Source of the DNA: WRAI01 sp031549605
GTDB taxonomy: Bacteria > Bacillota > Clostridia > Oscillospirales > UBA929
Assembly (NCBI GenBank): GCA_031549605.1
Contig: JAVBPM010000018.1
Span: 1-23,010, forward strand
Length of the DNA: 23,010 nucleotides
Direction: 5' to 3'
The notes under the pieces are model-generated. The model worked only from the letters and a program-made list of their open reading frames with translations, made no database searches and was not told the origin of the DNA. Position numbers and translations under genes: made by a program. Of this stretch, positions 13,516 through 20,286 are shown piece after piece. Positions within the stretch are counted from its first letter, which is position 1. Each line of letters starts with the position of its first letter.

Positions 13516-15247
13516 CCGCATTAAGGTCGCGGCCGCGGTGTGTCCGTTGCGGCTGGGCGACTGTCGCGGCAATGCCGAGGCGCTGACAGGCGCGCTGCAC
13601 GACGCGCAGGCGCAGGGCGTTGACGTGCTGGTGACGCCGGTGCTGTCGCTAACGGGTGCCAGCTGTCGCGCGCTGTATGGGCAGCGCCAGATGATTGACG
13701 ACGCACTGGCAGGCCTGCGCGCGGTGGTAACCGCCAGCGAGGGCGGGCGCACGCTGTGCTTTGTCGGCCTACCGCTGGCCGACCACGACCGGCTGTACAG
13801 TGTAATGGCGGCCGTGCGCAACGGTTTGCTGCTGGGGTTGGTGCCGCTGCCCACGCACGGTTTTGACCTGTGGACAGGCGCTGAGTCGACGTTGCGCGTG
13901 TTGGGCGATGAGGTGCCGGTCAGCGCCTCGCAGCTGTTTGGCGAAGATTGGGACGAGCGGCTGAGTGTCGGTGTGGCCGCCGACAACGACAGTGACCGCG
14001 CGCTGGCGTTGCTGGCGCAGGGCGCGCAGATACTTGTCAATCCGTCGGCACAGCCGACGCTGCTGACCCGTTATGACAAGCGCGTGAGCGCGCTACGACG
14101 ACTGGCGGCACAGTGGAGCTGTGCCATTGTCAGTGCCAACGCCGGTGGCGGCGAGTCAACTGACAGTTGCGTCTATGGCGGCGAGCGCGTTATCGTGCAA
14201 AATGGCGCGTTGCTGGCGAGAGCCGAAGCCTTTACAACAGGGCTGACGGTTGCCGTGCTGGACGCGGAGAATGAGTTGCCGCAACCAGCGGTTGCGGCGG
14301 CGAAAGCTTTGCCGCGCAAGCCGTTTGTACCCTCCGACCTTGAAGCGCTGGAACGACGCGTCGATGAGACGCTGGCCATTCAGGCGCACGGACTGGCACG
14401 GCGGCTGGCGCATGTCAACGCGCGGCCGGTGCTGGGGCTGTCGGGCGGCGTTGACAGTACCGTCGCGCTGCTGGTAATCCTGCGCGCGTTGGATATAGTA
14501 CAGCGGCCGCACAGCGACGCGCTGATTGTCACAATGCCGGGCGCCGGTACGTCGACCCGCACGCGCGGCAATGTCGACAAGCTGGCCGACGCCTTGGGGT
14601 TGTCGCTGCGCGAAATTGACATTAACGACCTGACGGCGGCGCATTTGAGCGCCATTGGTCACAACGGACAGCACGACGTTACCTTTGAGAACGCGCAGGC
14701 GCGCATCCGGATTCAGCTGCTGCTCGACTTGGCCAACGCCGAAAATGGGCTGGTTGTCGGGCCGGGCGACTTGTCCGAGCTGGCGCTGGGCTTTACCACC
14801 TTTGGCGGCGACTTGACGGCACATTACGCCGTCAACGCCGGATTGCCCAAGACCTTTTTGCAGGCCATGCTGGCCGTTGTCGGACGTCGCACACCGGCAC
14901 TGGCAGCGGTGCTGGCCGATATTCTGGACACGCCTATCAGCCCCGAGCTGGTGCCCAATCAGCAGACCGAGCAGCAGATTGGCAGCTATGAGCTCAACGA
15001 TTTCTTTTTGTACCATGTGCTGCGGTCGGGTTGGGAGTCGGAGCAGCTGTTGTCGCTGGCCGAGGCCGTTTTTGCGCCCGACTACGACCGTGCGGCGCTA
15101 ACGGCGGCGTTGCAGCGCTTCTACCGCCGGCTGCTCAGCGCGCAGTTCAAACGCAACGTCTGCTGCGACGGCCCACAGGTCGGCTCGATTGCGCTGACAG
15201 GCCAAGGCGCGTTGGTCTTTCCGTCTGACGCGTACGGCGCGCTGTGA
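13448..15247 (+). CDS. nadE: NAD synthetase with a degenerate glutaminase domain
   Basis: A 599-residue two-domain NAD synthetase that converts nicotinic acid adenine dinucleotide to NAD+. The C-terminal domain looks active: the ATP pyrophosphatase loop SGGVDS (332-337), then VVGPGDLSELALG, NAGLPKT and LDTPISPELVP. The N-terminal nitrilase-type domain normally releases ammonia from glutamine with a Glu-Lys-Cys triad. Here FPEL is TPVL (V65 for Glu), VPK is VPL (L134 for Lys), and the segment where GVEICEDLW should be has no Cys (GVAADND, 175-181), so all three are lost. The LPNYxEFYE loop is missing too. The fold itself is kept (GGGESTDSCVYGG). The ATG at 13448 follows GGGAGAG; a second ATG at 13502 lacks such a site. 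The first 68 nt overlap the membrane-protein gene. Ammonia may be the nitrogen donor (inference). Confidence 0.92.
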   Translation: MSRTMTAEKQTPVSAPTPMSSRSRIKVAAAVCPLRLGDCRGNAEALTGALHDAQAQGVDVLVTPVLSLTGASCRALYGQRQMIDDALAGLRAVVTASEGGRTLCFVGLPLADHDRLYSVMAAVRNGLLLGLVPLPTHGFDLWTGAESTLRVLGDEVPVSASQLFGEDWDERLSVGVAADNDSDRALALLAQGAQILVNPSAQPTLLTRYDKRVSALRRLAAQWSCAIVSANAGGGESTDSCVYGGERVIVQNGALLARAEAFTTGLTVAVLDAENELPQPAVAAAKALPRKPFVPSDLEALERRVDETLAIQAHGLARRLAHVNARPVLGLSGGVDSTVALLVILRALDIVQRPHSDALIVTMPGAGTSTRTRGNVDKLADALGLSLREIDINDLTAAHLSAIGHNGQHDVTFENAQARIRIQLLLDLANAENGLVVGPGDLSELALGFTTFGGDLTAHYAVNAGLPKTFLQAMLAVVGRRTPALAAVLADILDTPISPELVPNQQTEQQIGSYELNDFFLYHVLRSGWESEQLLSLAEAVFAPDYDRAALTAALQRFYRRLLSAQFKRNVCCDGPQVGSIALTGQGALVFPSDAYGAL

Positions 15248-15266
15248 GAGGGCTACTGCTAAACAG

Positions 15267-15476
15267 TTAACGAGAGGTGCGGCCTTTGGCCGCACCTTTT
15301 TGATTGGGCGAGTGCCACGGCTTTTCGAGGTAGGCGGGGCAGGCCGCGCTCTGATTGTCTTTACCTTGATGGAACAGGCGGCAGTGTCCAAACGGCACGG
15401 GCCGGTAATAGCGCGCGATTTTGATGTAGTGCAAGTAAAAGAAGCCGCAGTTGAAGCAGCAAGGCCGCAGTTTCAT
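15267..15476 (-). CDS. Small Cys-rich protein, possibly metal-binding
   Basis: A 69-residue frame starting MKLRPCCFNCGF. It has six cysteines, with CCFNC near the N-terminus, one in FGHC and one in SAAC, plus many aromatic residues, a pattern typical of a small zinc-binding protein. The start at ATG 15474-15476 is preceded by a GGTGAT-type weak ribosome site. A possible promoter TTGCAA (15523-15518), 17 nt, TATGCT (15500-15495) lies just upstream. Its last codons run through the nadE terminator hairpin on the other strand, which is odd and lowers confidence. It diverges from the ribbon-helix-helix gene, and a GGTGATCACC palindrome covers the region next to its start. The 78-residue plus-strand frame over the same bases looks like a shadow. 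Confidence 0.45.
   Translation of the reverse strand: MKLRPCCFNCGFFYLHYIKIARYYRPVPFGHCRLFHQGKDNQSAACPAYLEKPWHSPNQKGAAKGRTSR
15275..15302 (+). terminator. Rho-independent terminator after nadE
   Basis: AGGTGCGGCC (15275-15284) pairs with GGCCGCACCT (15288-15297) across a TTT loop, followed by a run of T. Confidence 0.9.
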
Positions 15477-15486
15477 GGTGATCACC
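15477..15486. promoter_or_regulatory. Palindrome GGTGATCACC, possible operator
   Basis: A perfect 10-bp palindrome touches the start codon of the small Cys-rich gene. The related half-site sequence GGTGACC occurs at 15540-15546, inside the spacer of the ribbon-helix-helix promoter. Ribbon-helix-helix regulators bind short repeated sites of this kind, so autoregulation is possible, but this is speculation from position alone. Confidence 0.3.
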
Positions 15487-15527
15487 CACTGGATAGCATA
15501 TACTATATAGTCACTATTTGCAACCAA

Positions 15528-15556
15528 TTGATTTAAGATGGTGACCATTATAGAAT
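15528..15556 (+). promoter_or_regulatory. Probable promoter of the ribbon-helix-helix gene
   Basis: TTGATT (15528-15533), a 17-nt spacer and TAGAAT (15551-15556) stand 26 nt before the start codon at 15583. The GGTGACC half-site lies between the two boxes. Confidence 0.55.
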
Positions 15557-15582
15557 TGTAGCATCAAGAGGGAGGGATCGAG

Positions 15583-15762
15583 ATGGCAGAACCGTTTTTA
15601 AAAAACCGTACTCGCTTTACCTCATCCCTGAAGAATGAGCTGGTGGGGCCTTTGGATCGGCTGGCCAAGGATACGCGCATCCCCAAATCGCGGCTGCTCG
15701 ACATTGCTATTGAGGATTTGCTCAAAAAATACAATGTCGAGTACGACGATGCGACCAAATAG
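15583..15762 (+). CDS. Ribbon-helix-helix (CopG/Arc-type) DNA-binding protein
   Basis: A 59-residue protein, short enough to be missed by common ORF length cut-offs. After a short N-terminal arm it reads as a single ribbon-helix-helix domain: a beta strand (NRTRFTSSL, about 8-16), helix A (KNELVGPLDRLAKDTR), the turn IPKS, and helix B (RLLDIAIEDLLKKY, about 35-48). Such proteins are dimeric repressors that bind operators through the strand; some are antitoxins. The ATG follows GGGAGGG at six bases, with a promoter upstream and a T-rich terminator immediately after, so it is a complete one-gene unit. No toxin partner is next to it on the same strand. The divergent small Cys-rich gene is a possible target. 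Confidence 0.82.
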   Translation: MAEPFLKNRTRFTSSLKNELVGPLDRLAKDTRIPKSRLLDIAIEDLLKKYNVEYDDATK

Positions 15763-15765
15763 CGG

Positions 15766-15795
15766 CCGCTGCCCGTAACAGGGCAGCGGTTTTTT
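15766..15795 (+). terminator. Rho-independent terminator after the ribbon-helix-helix gene
   Basis: CCGCTGCCC (15766-15774) pairs with GGGCAGCGG (15781-15789), followed by TTTTTT. It begins 3 nt after the stop codon. Confidence 0.92.
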
Positions 15796-15811
15796 GTAAC
15801 CCTTTTGTCAC

Positions 15812-15840
15812 TTGCCATTTATGTGGCAGATTGGTATAAT
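15812..15840 (+). promoter_or_regulatory. Promoter of the Re-citrate-synthase-like gene
   Basis: TTGCCA (15812-15817), a 17-nt spacer and a consensus TATAAT (15835-15840). Its position rules out the earlier in-frame ATG at 15805 as the translation start. Confidence 0.85.
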
Positions 15841-15873
15841 GTGCATAATATTTACAGAAGGACGGTGAGTGTT

Positions 15874-17259
15874 TTGGAGCCTATTTTGAATGATAAATCC
15901 GGGCTGATGGAGTTTGGTTATCGCTATACCGAGCTGGACAAGCCCAATTTGTTCCGTAATATGTATCCCTACAACGAAATCCCGCGACTTATTTTTAACC
16001 AGCGCATTGTTCCCATGAACCTGCCGAAGAAAATCAGCATTACCGACACCACGTTCCGCGACGGGCAACAGGCGCGCTCGCCGTATACCGTTGAGGAAAT
16101 CGCGCATCTGTTTGACCTGCTGCACAAGCTGGACAACGGACAGGGCGTCATCACTCAGTCGGAATTTTTCCTCTACTCGCAGAAAGACCGCGACGCGGTT
16201 ATTGCCTGCCGCGAGAAGGGCTACCAGTTCCCTGAGGTCACCTCGTGGATCCGCGCCAACAAAAATGACTTCCAGCTGGTTAAGGATATGGAAATCAAGG
16301 AGACGGGCATTTTGGTGTCCTGCTCCGACTACCATATCTTCAACAAGATGAAATGGACACGCTCCGAGGCGCTGAAGAATTATCTGGCCATCGTCGAGGC
16401 GGCGCTGGAGGCCGGCATTCGGCCGCGCTGCCACTTTGAGGACATTACACGCGCCGATTTCTTTGGTTTCGTGCTGCCCTTTGCCGAAAAACTGATGGAT
16501 TTGATGAAGCAGTCGGGCATTCCGGTCAAGATTCGCGCCTGCGACACACTGGGGCTGGGTACATACATCCCCGGCGTCGTGCTGCCGCGCAGTGTGCAGC
16601 AGATTATCTACGGCCTGACCAACTATTCGGGCGTACCCAGCGAAATGATTGAGTGGCACGGCCACAACGACTTCTACAACGCCGTGCCCAACGCCGTGAC
16701 GGCGTGGCTGTACGGCGCGTCGGCCATCAACACCTCGCTGCTGGGCATCGGTGAGCGCACCGGAAACACGCCGTTGGAGGCCATGTGCATTGAGTACTGC
16801 CAGCTCAAGGGCGGTGACGGCGGCCTTAACCTCAAGGTCATTACCGAGATTGCCGAGTACTTTGAAAACCACCTCAACTACGAGAGTCCGCCGCGCACAC
16901 CCTTTGTCGGCCGCGCCTTTAACGCCACGCGCGCCGGCATCCATGCCGACGGACTGCTCAAGGACGAGGAGATTTACAACATCTTTAACACGACCGACAT
17001 TCTCGGCCGCCCACCCATCGTTGTCATCGACAGCCATTCGGGGCTGGCCGGTCTGGCGGCGTGGATTAACACCTATTACTCGCTGGCCGGCGACGACGTC
17101 ATCGACAAGCGCGACGAGCGCATCGGCCAGATGAAGGCATGGGTCGACAACGAGTATGCCGGTGGCCGCAACACCGTTATCGGTGACGCCGAGCTGGAAA
17201 GCCTGGTCAGTCAATATCTGCCCGAGCTGCTCACCATGCGCGAGTCGCGCGGCGAGTAA
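15874..17259 (+). CDS. Re-citrate synthase-like enzyme (DRE-TIM, isopropylmalate/homocitrate synthase family)
   Basis: This 461-residue protein belongs to the DRE-TIM metallolyase family, which condenses acetyl-CoA with a 2-oxo acid. The signature DTTFRDGQQ is at 58-66, the metal-binding HGHND at 262-266, and GERTGNTPLEA follows. Segments such as TQSEFFLYSQKDRDAV, FPEVTSWIRA and RCHFEDITRAD match, from memory, the branch that includes clostridial Re-citrate synthase, rather than LeuA. In anaerobes lacking ordinary citrate synthase this enzyme starts the route to 2-oxoglutarate and glutamate. The C-terminal LeuA regulatory domain is absent. The start chosen is TTG 15874, 11 bases after AAGGA; GTG 15865 is an alternative. 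No leucine or lysine genes are nearby. The family is firm, the precise reaction about 0.6. Confidence 0.85.
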   Translation: MEPILNDKSGLMEFGYRYTELDKPNLFRNMYPYNEIPRLIFNQRIVPMNLPKKISITDTTFRDGQQARSPYTVEEIAHLFDLLHKLDNGQGVITQSEFFLYSQKDRDAVIACREKGYQFPEVTSWIRANKNDFQLVKDMEIKETGILVSCSDYHIFNKMKWTRSEALKNYLAIVEAALEAGIRPRCHFEDITRADFFGFVLPFAEKLMDLMKQSGIPVKIRACDTLGLGTYIPGVVLPRSVQQIIYGLTNYSGVPSEMIEWHGHNDFYNAVPNAVTAWLYGASAINTSLLGIGERTGNTPLEAMCIEYCQLKGGDGGLNLKVITEIAEYFENHLNYESPPRTPFVGRAFNATRAGIHADGLLKDEEIYNIFNTTDILGRPPIVVIDSHSGLAGLAAWINTYYSLAGDDVIDKRDERIGQMKAWVDNEYAGGRNTVIGDAELESLVSQYLPELLTMRESRGE

Positions 17260-17272
17260 AATCGTATTACAC

Positions 17273-17304
17273 AACAAGACCGCTGCCATCGCAGCGGTCT
17301 TGTT
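17273..17304 (+). terminator. Terminator hairpin after the Re-citrate-synthase-like gene
   Basis: A perfect 14-bp inverted repeat (17273-17286 with 17291-17304) ending in CTTGTT. It directly abuts repeat copy 2 at 17305. Confidence 0.8.
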
Positions 17305-17543
17305 CAGACTGTCAAAGAAGCGCGCACCGTAAAACCAGCGTCAGAATAGAGAGGACGCGGTGACGTAAGGCTGCGTTATGATACTCGGCTAATGATTTGC
17401 GGCGCATCGACAAGATCGCTGCGCCGCAATGGTTTTACTTGCTGCAGAAACGCTGTCCTAGCGTACCATCGTACGCCGACGGACAGCGTTTCTTTGCCTG
17501 CGCACGTCTTTGTCAGTCTGCAGCGTGCCAAAAAACAAGTTTT
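17305..17543. repeat. 239-bp MITE-like structured repeat, copy 2 (inverted)
   Basis: The inverted copy of 9609-9847, same length. Here the first hairpin is fully complementary at its base (AAACGCTGTCC with GGACAGCGTTT). Like copy 1 it lies between convergent genes, from the terminator hairpin of the plus-strand gene to the very stop codon of the minus-strand anti-sigma-like gene. That gene has no other visible terminator, so the repeat may serve as one. A 50-residue frame shared by both copies is probably an accident of sequence similarity. Confidence 0.85.
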
Positions 17544-18563
17544 TCAGTCGGTCGAAATTTGAAGCCAACCGCTACTATAGTCGAAGAAAATTGTTCGGGT
17601 ACTGAAATGGCCGTCCTTAAAGCAGGCGGTTACTGTGATTTGGTCGCTCAGCGCCGATAGGTCAATGGTGTCAACCTGATATGACTCGTTTTGCTTTGCG
17701 ATGGCCGTTTGCGATGGCCGCCAAAGCACGTTGACAACTTCATCGGCGGACGGGTCGGCAAATACGGTGCTGCCATCCTGCCACGGCAGCCGCTGCAAAT
17801 TGTAAAGGGTAATGTTGAGCATGTCGCGCTGCGTCTCGTCCTGCCGCGCGACAAAGGGGATACGGTTGAAATCTAGCGGTTGATTGCGAAGCCGAGCCAG
17901 CTGCTCTTCGTCATCTGTCTCCAGCATAGGGTCCAGTTTTCCGGCGCGCTGCGCACCGACCAGCAAGGCAGTCAGTTCCTGTTGTGTGGGGTGCGCGGGG
18001 TCGGCCACACCTGTGGCGGGTAGTGAGACGTCGATGCGCCTCCATTTGAGCTGCAGCGACGCCGGCGGGGGGGTGAACAAGTCATACTGCAAATAGCCGT
18101 TACTGCTTTCATATTTTACCCATGCGATTGTATCGTCGTCGACGTAAAGACCGGGCAGGTATGACGAACCGGCCGCAATGTAGCTGACCTCCTGGCCGTC
18201 GACCGATTTGGTTTCGAATGAAATGCCGCCCAGGCGCTCGTGATAGGGCTTTGTAGACAGCGGCTCAAAAGTCCACGCCGAGTAAATTTCGAAGTCGTAC
18301 TTTGAGCTGTTAGCGGGGTCGGTTTGCCACCAAAACGCGCCGTCCTTTCCAAACGGCCACAGCGCAAAGGCAAGCACCGCGGCGGCGGCCAATGCGCCCA
18401 TTGTTGCCAGCTTGGGCCAAAGCTGCTTTCGCGGCTTATGAGTTTCCTCTGGCGGTGTTATCAGCACAGGCGACTCGGCGGGAAACTGGCCCATAACGCG
18501 GCGACGGAAGGACTCTGAGCCTTGGATGCCCGACATTAAATCGATGTAATCCTGCTTAGACAT
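17544..18563 (-). CDS. Membrane protein, probable anti-sigma factor
   Basis: A 339-residue protein encoded directly after, and overlapping by 8 nt, an ECF sigma factor gene, the usual place for its anti-sigma factor. The N-terminal ~50 residues are cytoplasmic in style and contain no HxxxCxxC zinc motif. A single membrane helix follows (about 52-70), and then an external domain of about 265 residues whose family I do not recognise. The start is ATG 18561-18563, nine bases after GGGAG; the frame continues upstream inside the sigma gene but without such a site. The role as sigma regulator is inferred from position and topology only; it could instead be a regulated envelope protein. The stop codon touches the 239-bp repeat. 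Confidence 0.75.
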   Translation of the reverse strand: MSKQDYIDLMSGIQGSESFRRRVMGQFPAESPVLITPPEETHKPRKQLWPKLATMGALAAAAVLAFALWPFGKDGAFWWQTDPANSSKYDFEIYSAWTFEPLSTKPYHERLGGISFETKSVDGQEVSYIAAGSSYLPGLYVDDDTIAWVKYESSNGYLQYDLFTPPPASLQLKWRRIDVSLPATGVADPAHPTQQELTALLVGAQRAGKLDPMLETDDEEQLARLRNQPLDFNRIPFVARQDETQRDMLNITLYNLQRLPWQDGSTVFADPSADEVVNVLWRPSQTAIAKQNESYQVDTIDLSALSDQITVTACFKDGHFSTRTIFFDYSSGWLQISTD

Positions 18564-19041
18564 AGGACAAATCTCCCTCCTCCAGTATGGTTTTGAGCTG
18601 CTTTTTGGCACGCGTCAGCCAAGAGCCGACGGTGTTGGGCTTGCGCAGCAGCAACTGGGCCATCTCGTCGATGGTGTAGCCTTCGTAGTAGTGCAGGTAG
18701 ATGACGTCGCGGTACTTGGGCGGCAGCCGCCACAGCTCCTCAAGCAGCGACTGCTGGTGCGGTGTAAATGGTTCTGTACCCGTCAGAGCTGTGGTGTTGC
18801 GGTGCCAGTAGGACTTTTTCAGGTTCTTGCAGCTGTTGACTGTGACGCGGATTAGCCACGCCTTCAAGTACTCCTCGCTATGAAACGGCGACTGCTGCAT
18901 CAGCTTGATAAAGACATCCTGCGCCATATCCTCGGCGTCGGCGAGGTTTTGCGTGCGCTGAAACGCGATGCGGATAACCATGGCCGAGTGCTGCATGACA
19001 GCGTGGTTCAGCTGCTGAGCGCTGATGGTTGTTGTGCTCAT
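18556..19041 (-). CDS. ECF-type RNA polymerase sigma factor
   Basis: A 161-residue sigma-70 family protein of the ECF group, which directs RNA polymerase to stress- or envelope-related promoters. Region 2 covers about 10-75 (AFQRTQNLADAEDMAQDVFIKL, then EYLKAWLIRVTVNSCKN). Region 4 covers about 98-153 (WRLPPKYRDVIYLHYYEGYT, the helix-turn-helix IDEMAQLLLRKPNTVGSWL, and RAKKQLK). No region 1 or 3 is present and the length is normal for ECF sigmas. The start has GGGGGTG upstream. It is followed with an 8-nt overlap by the membrane protein that is its likely inhibitor. The upstream promoter is unclear; a TATTAT lies about 30 nt before the start without a convincing -35. Confidence 0.92.
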   Translation of the reverse strand: MSTTTISAQQLNHAVMQHSAMVIRIAFQRTQNLADAEDMAQDVFIKLMQQSPFHSEEYLKAWLIRVTVNSCKNLKKSYWHRNTTALTGTEPFTPHQQSLLEELWRLPPKYRDVIYLHYYEGYTIDEMAQLLLRKPNTVGSWLTRAKKQLKTILEEGDLSYV

Positions 19042-19100
19042 CGCGTCACCCCCTTTTCACTGATAATACAACTCAGCTGAGCCTATTTGTGCGCGTCGGC

Positions 19101-19133
19101 AAAAAAAGCCAGCCGAGGCGCTTGCCTCGGCTG
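19101..19133 (-). terminator. Rho-independent terminator of the hydrogenase-like operon
   Basis: On the minus strand CAGCCGAGGC (19133-19124) pairs with GCCTCGGCTG (19119-19110), and after GC comes a run of seven T (19107-19101). It lies 15 nt past the aldo/keto reductase stop. Confidence 0.92.
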
Positions 19134-19148
19134 ACCCTTGGGTTGCTG

Positions 19149-20276
19149 TCAGTTGTGGGCGAAAAACTCGTCCATTTCTATGAGCTTGGCCGGAATGTCG
19201 ATGCCCTGTGGGCAGACGGCGCTGCACGCGCCACAGGCAATACAGGCGTCGTCGGCGGTTTTGTGCCGGTAGTAGCCGGCCTTGTAGTAGTCGTTGCCAA
19301 ACAGTGCGTAGTTGTTGTACTTGCGCATATAGTCGGGTATTTCCAGCCCCACGGGACACTCAGGCAGGCAGTAGCCGCACTCGGTGCAGGGCGTTTTGAC
19401 CAGCCGACGGTAAATGTCGGCCGCCTGCGCCAGCGTCTGCTGTTCTGCGGCGCCGAGCATACCGACCGCCGCGCTGTCAGCCAGCGCCAAATTCTCCTCC
19501 AGCTGCGCCATGGTGTTCATGCCGCTGATGACGAGGTCGACGTCGCTGCGGTTCCACAGGTAGGACAGCCCCCAGTTGGCGGGCGTGCGGTTAGGGTCGG
19601 CGGCACTAAAACAGTCGGCCATCGCCGGCGGCAGGCAGTTGGCCAGTGCGCCGCCGCGTAGCGGCTCCATAATGATGGTGCCCATACCTTTAGCGTGCGC
19701 AGCCACCAATCCGGCCTCGCCGGCCTGCAGTTGCGTGTCGACGTAATTGTACTGAATTTGCGTAAAATCCCAGTCAAACAGCCGGAGCAGCGTCTGGTAG
19801 AAATCGGCTGAGCCGTGGTAGCTAAAGCCAACGTGGCCGATGGTGCCGGCCTGTTTTTGCTTGGTCAGCCAGTCGAGAATGCCGACAGCCTCCAGCTGCG
19901 CCCAGCGCTGCTCGTCCATTGAGTGCAGCAGATAGCAGTCGATATAATCGGTGTTTAACCGTTGCAGCTGGCCGGCCAAGTGCTGCTCGACGTCGGCGAT
20001 GCCGTTGCCCTTGAGGTGCCAGTTGCCCACCTTGGTGGCAATGTGCACCTTGTCGCGCAGGCCGTTCAAGGCTTGCGCCAGCAGCGCCTCGGCGTGGCCG
20101 TTCATGTAGTTTTGCGCTGTGTCGAAATAGTTGACGCCGCGCTCGACGGCGGTGCGAATCAAGCGGTCGGCCAGTTTTTGGTCGGGTCGGCCCGTCTCGT
20201 CGTCGGGAATGCGCATGACGCCGAAGCCGAGTGCCGAAAGTTGGAGACCGGTGCGACCGAATGAGCGATATTGCAT
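19149..20276 (-). CDS. Aldo/keto reductase with C-terminal 2[4Fe-4S] ferredoxin domain
   Basis: A 375-residue protein combining an aldo/keto reductase TIM barrel with a ferredoxin-like tail. The catalytic tetrad is present: D52 and Y57 (YFDTAQNY), K82 (IATKVG) and H118 (CYLLHSMD). The tail has two cluster motifs, CTECGYCLPECP and CIACGACSAVCP, enough for two [4Fe-4S] clusters. Proteins of this build are common in anaerobes, where electrons may pass between clusters and the barrel; substrates are mostly unknown. The start is ATG 20274-20276, six bases after AGGAGG, which excludes the longer open frame. It is the last gene of the five-gene operon, 10 nt behind the hydrogenase-like gene, so a redox partnership is plausible. 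Confidence 0.9.
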   Translation of the reverse strand: MQYRSFGRTGLQLSALGFGVMRIPDDETGRPDQKLADRLIRTAVERGVNYFDTAQNYMNGHAEALLAQALNGLRDKVHIATKVGNWHLKGNGIADVEQHLAGQLQRLNTDYIDCYLLHSMDEQRWAQLEAVGILDWLTKQKQAGTIGHVGFSYHGSADFYQTLLRLFDWDFTQIQYNYVDTQLQAGEAGLVAAHAKGMGTIIMEPLRGGALANCLPPAMADCFSAADPNRTPANWGLSYLWNRSDVDLVISGMNTMAQLEENLALADSAAVGMLGAAEQQTLAQAADIYRRLVKTPCTECGYCLPECPVGLEIPDYMRKYNNYALFGNDYYKAGYYRHKTADDACIACGACSAVCPQGIDIPAKLIEMDEFFAHN

Positions 20277-20286
20277 GGGCGACCTC

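Noticed and set aside
13156..14040. A 294-codon minus-strand frame opposite the TVP38 and nadE genes
   Set aside because: Its composition is that of an antisense shadow; the plus strand encodes recognisable families across the whole stretch.
15808..17289. A 493-codon open frame on the minus strand opposite the Re-citrate-synthase-like gene
   Set aside because: It is an antisense shadow produced by GC-rich codon use; it has no ribosome-binding site or family motif, and the plus strand carries clear catalytic motifs, a promoter and a terminator.
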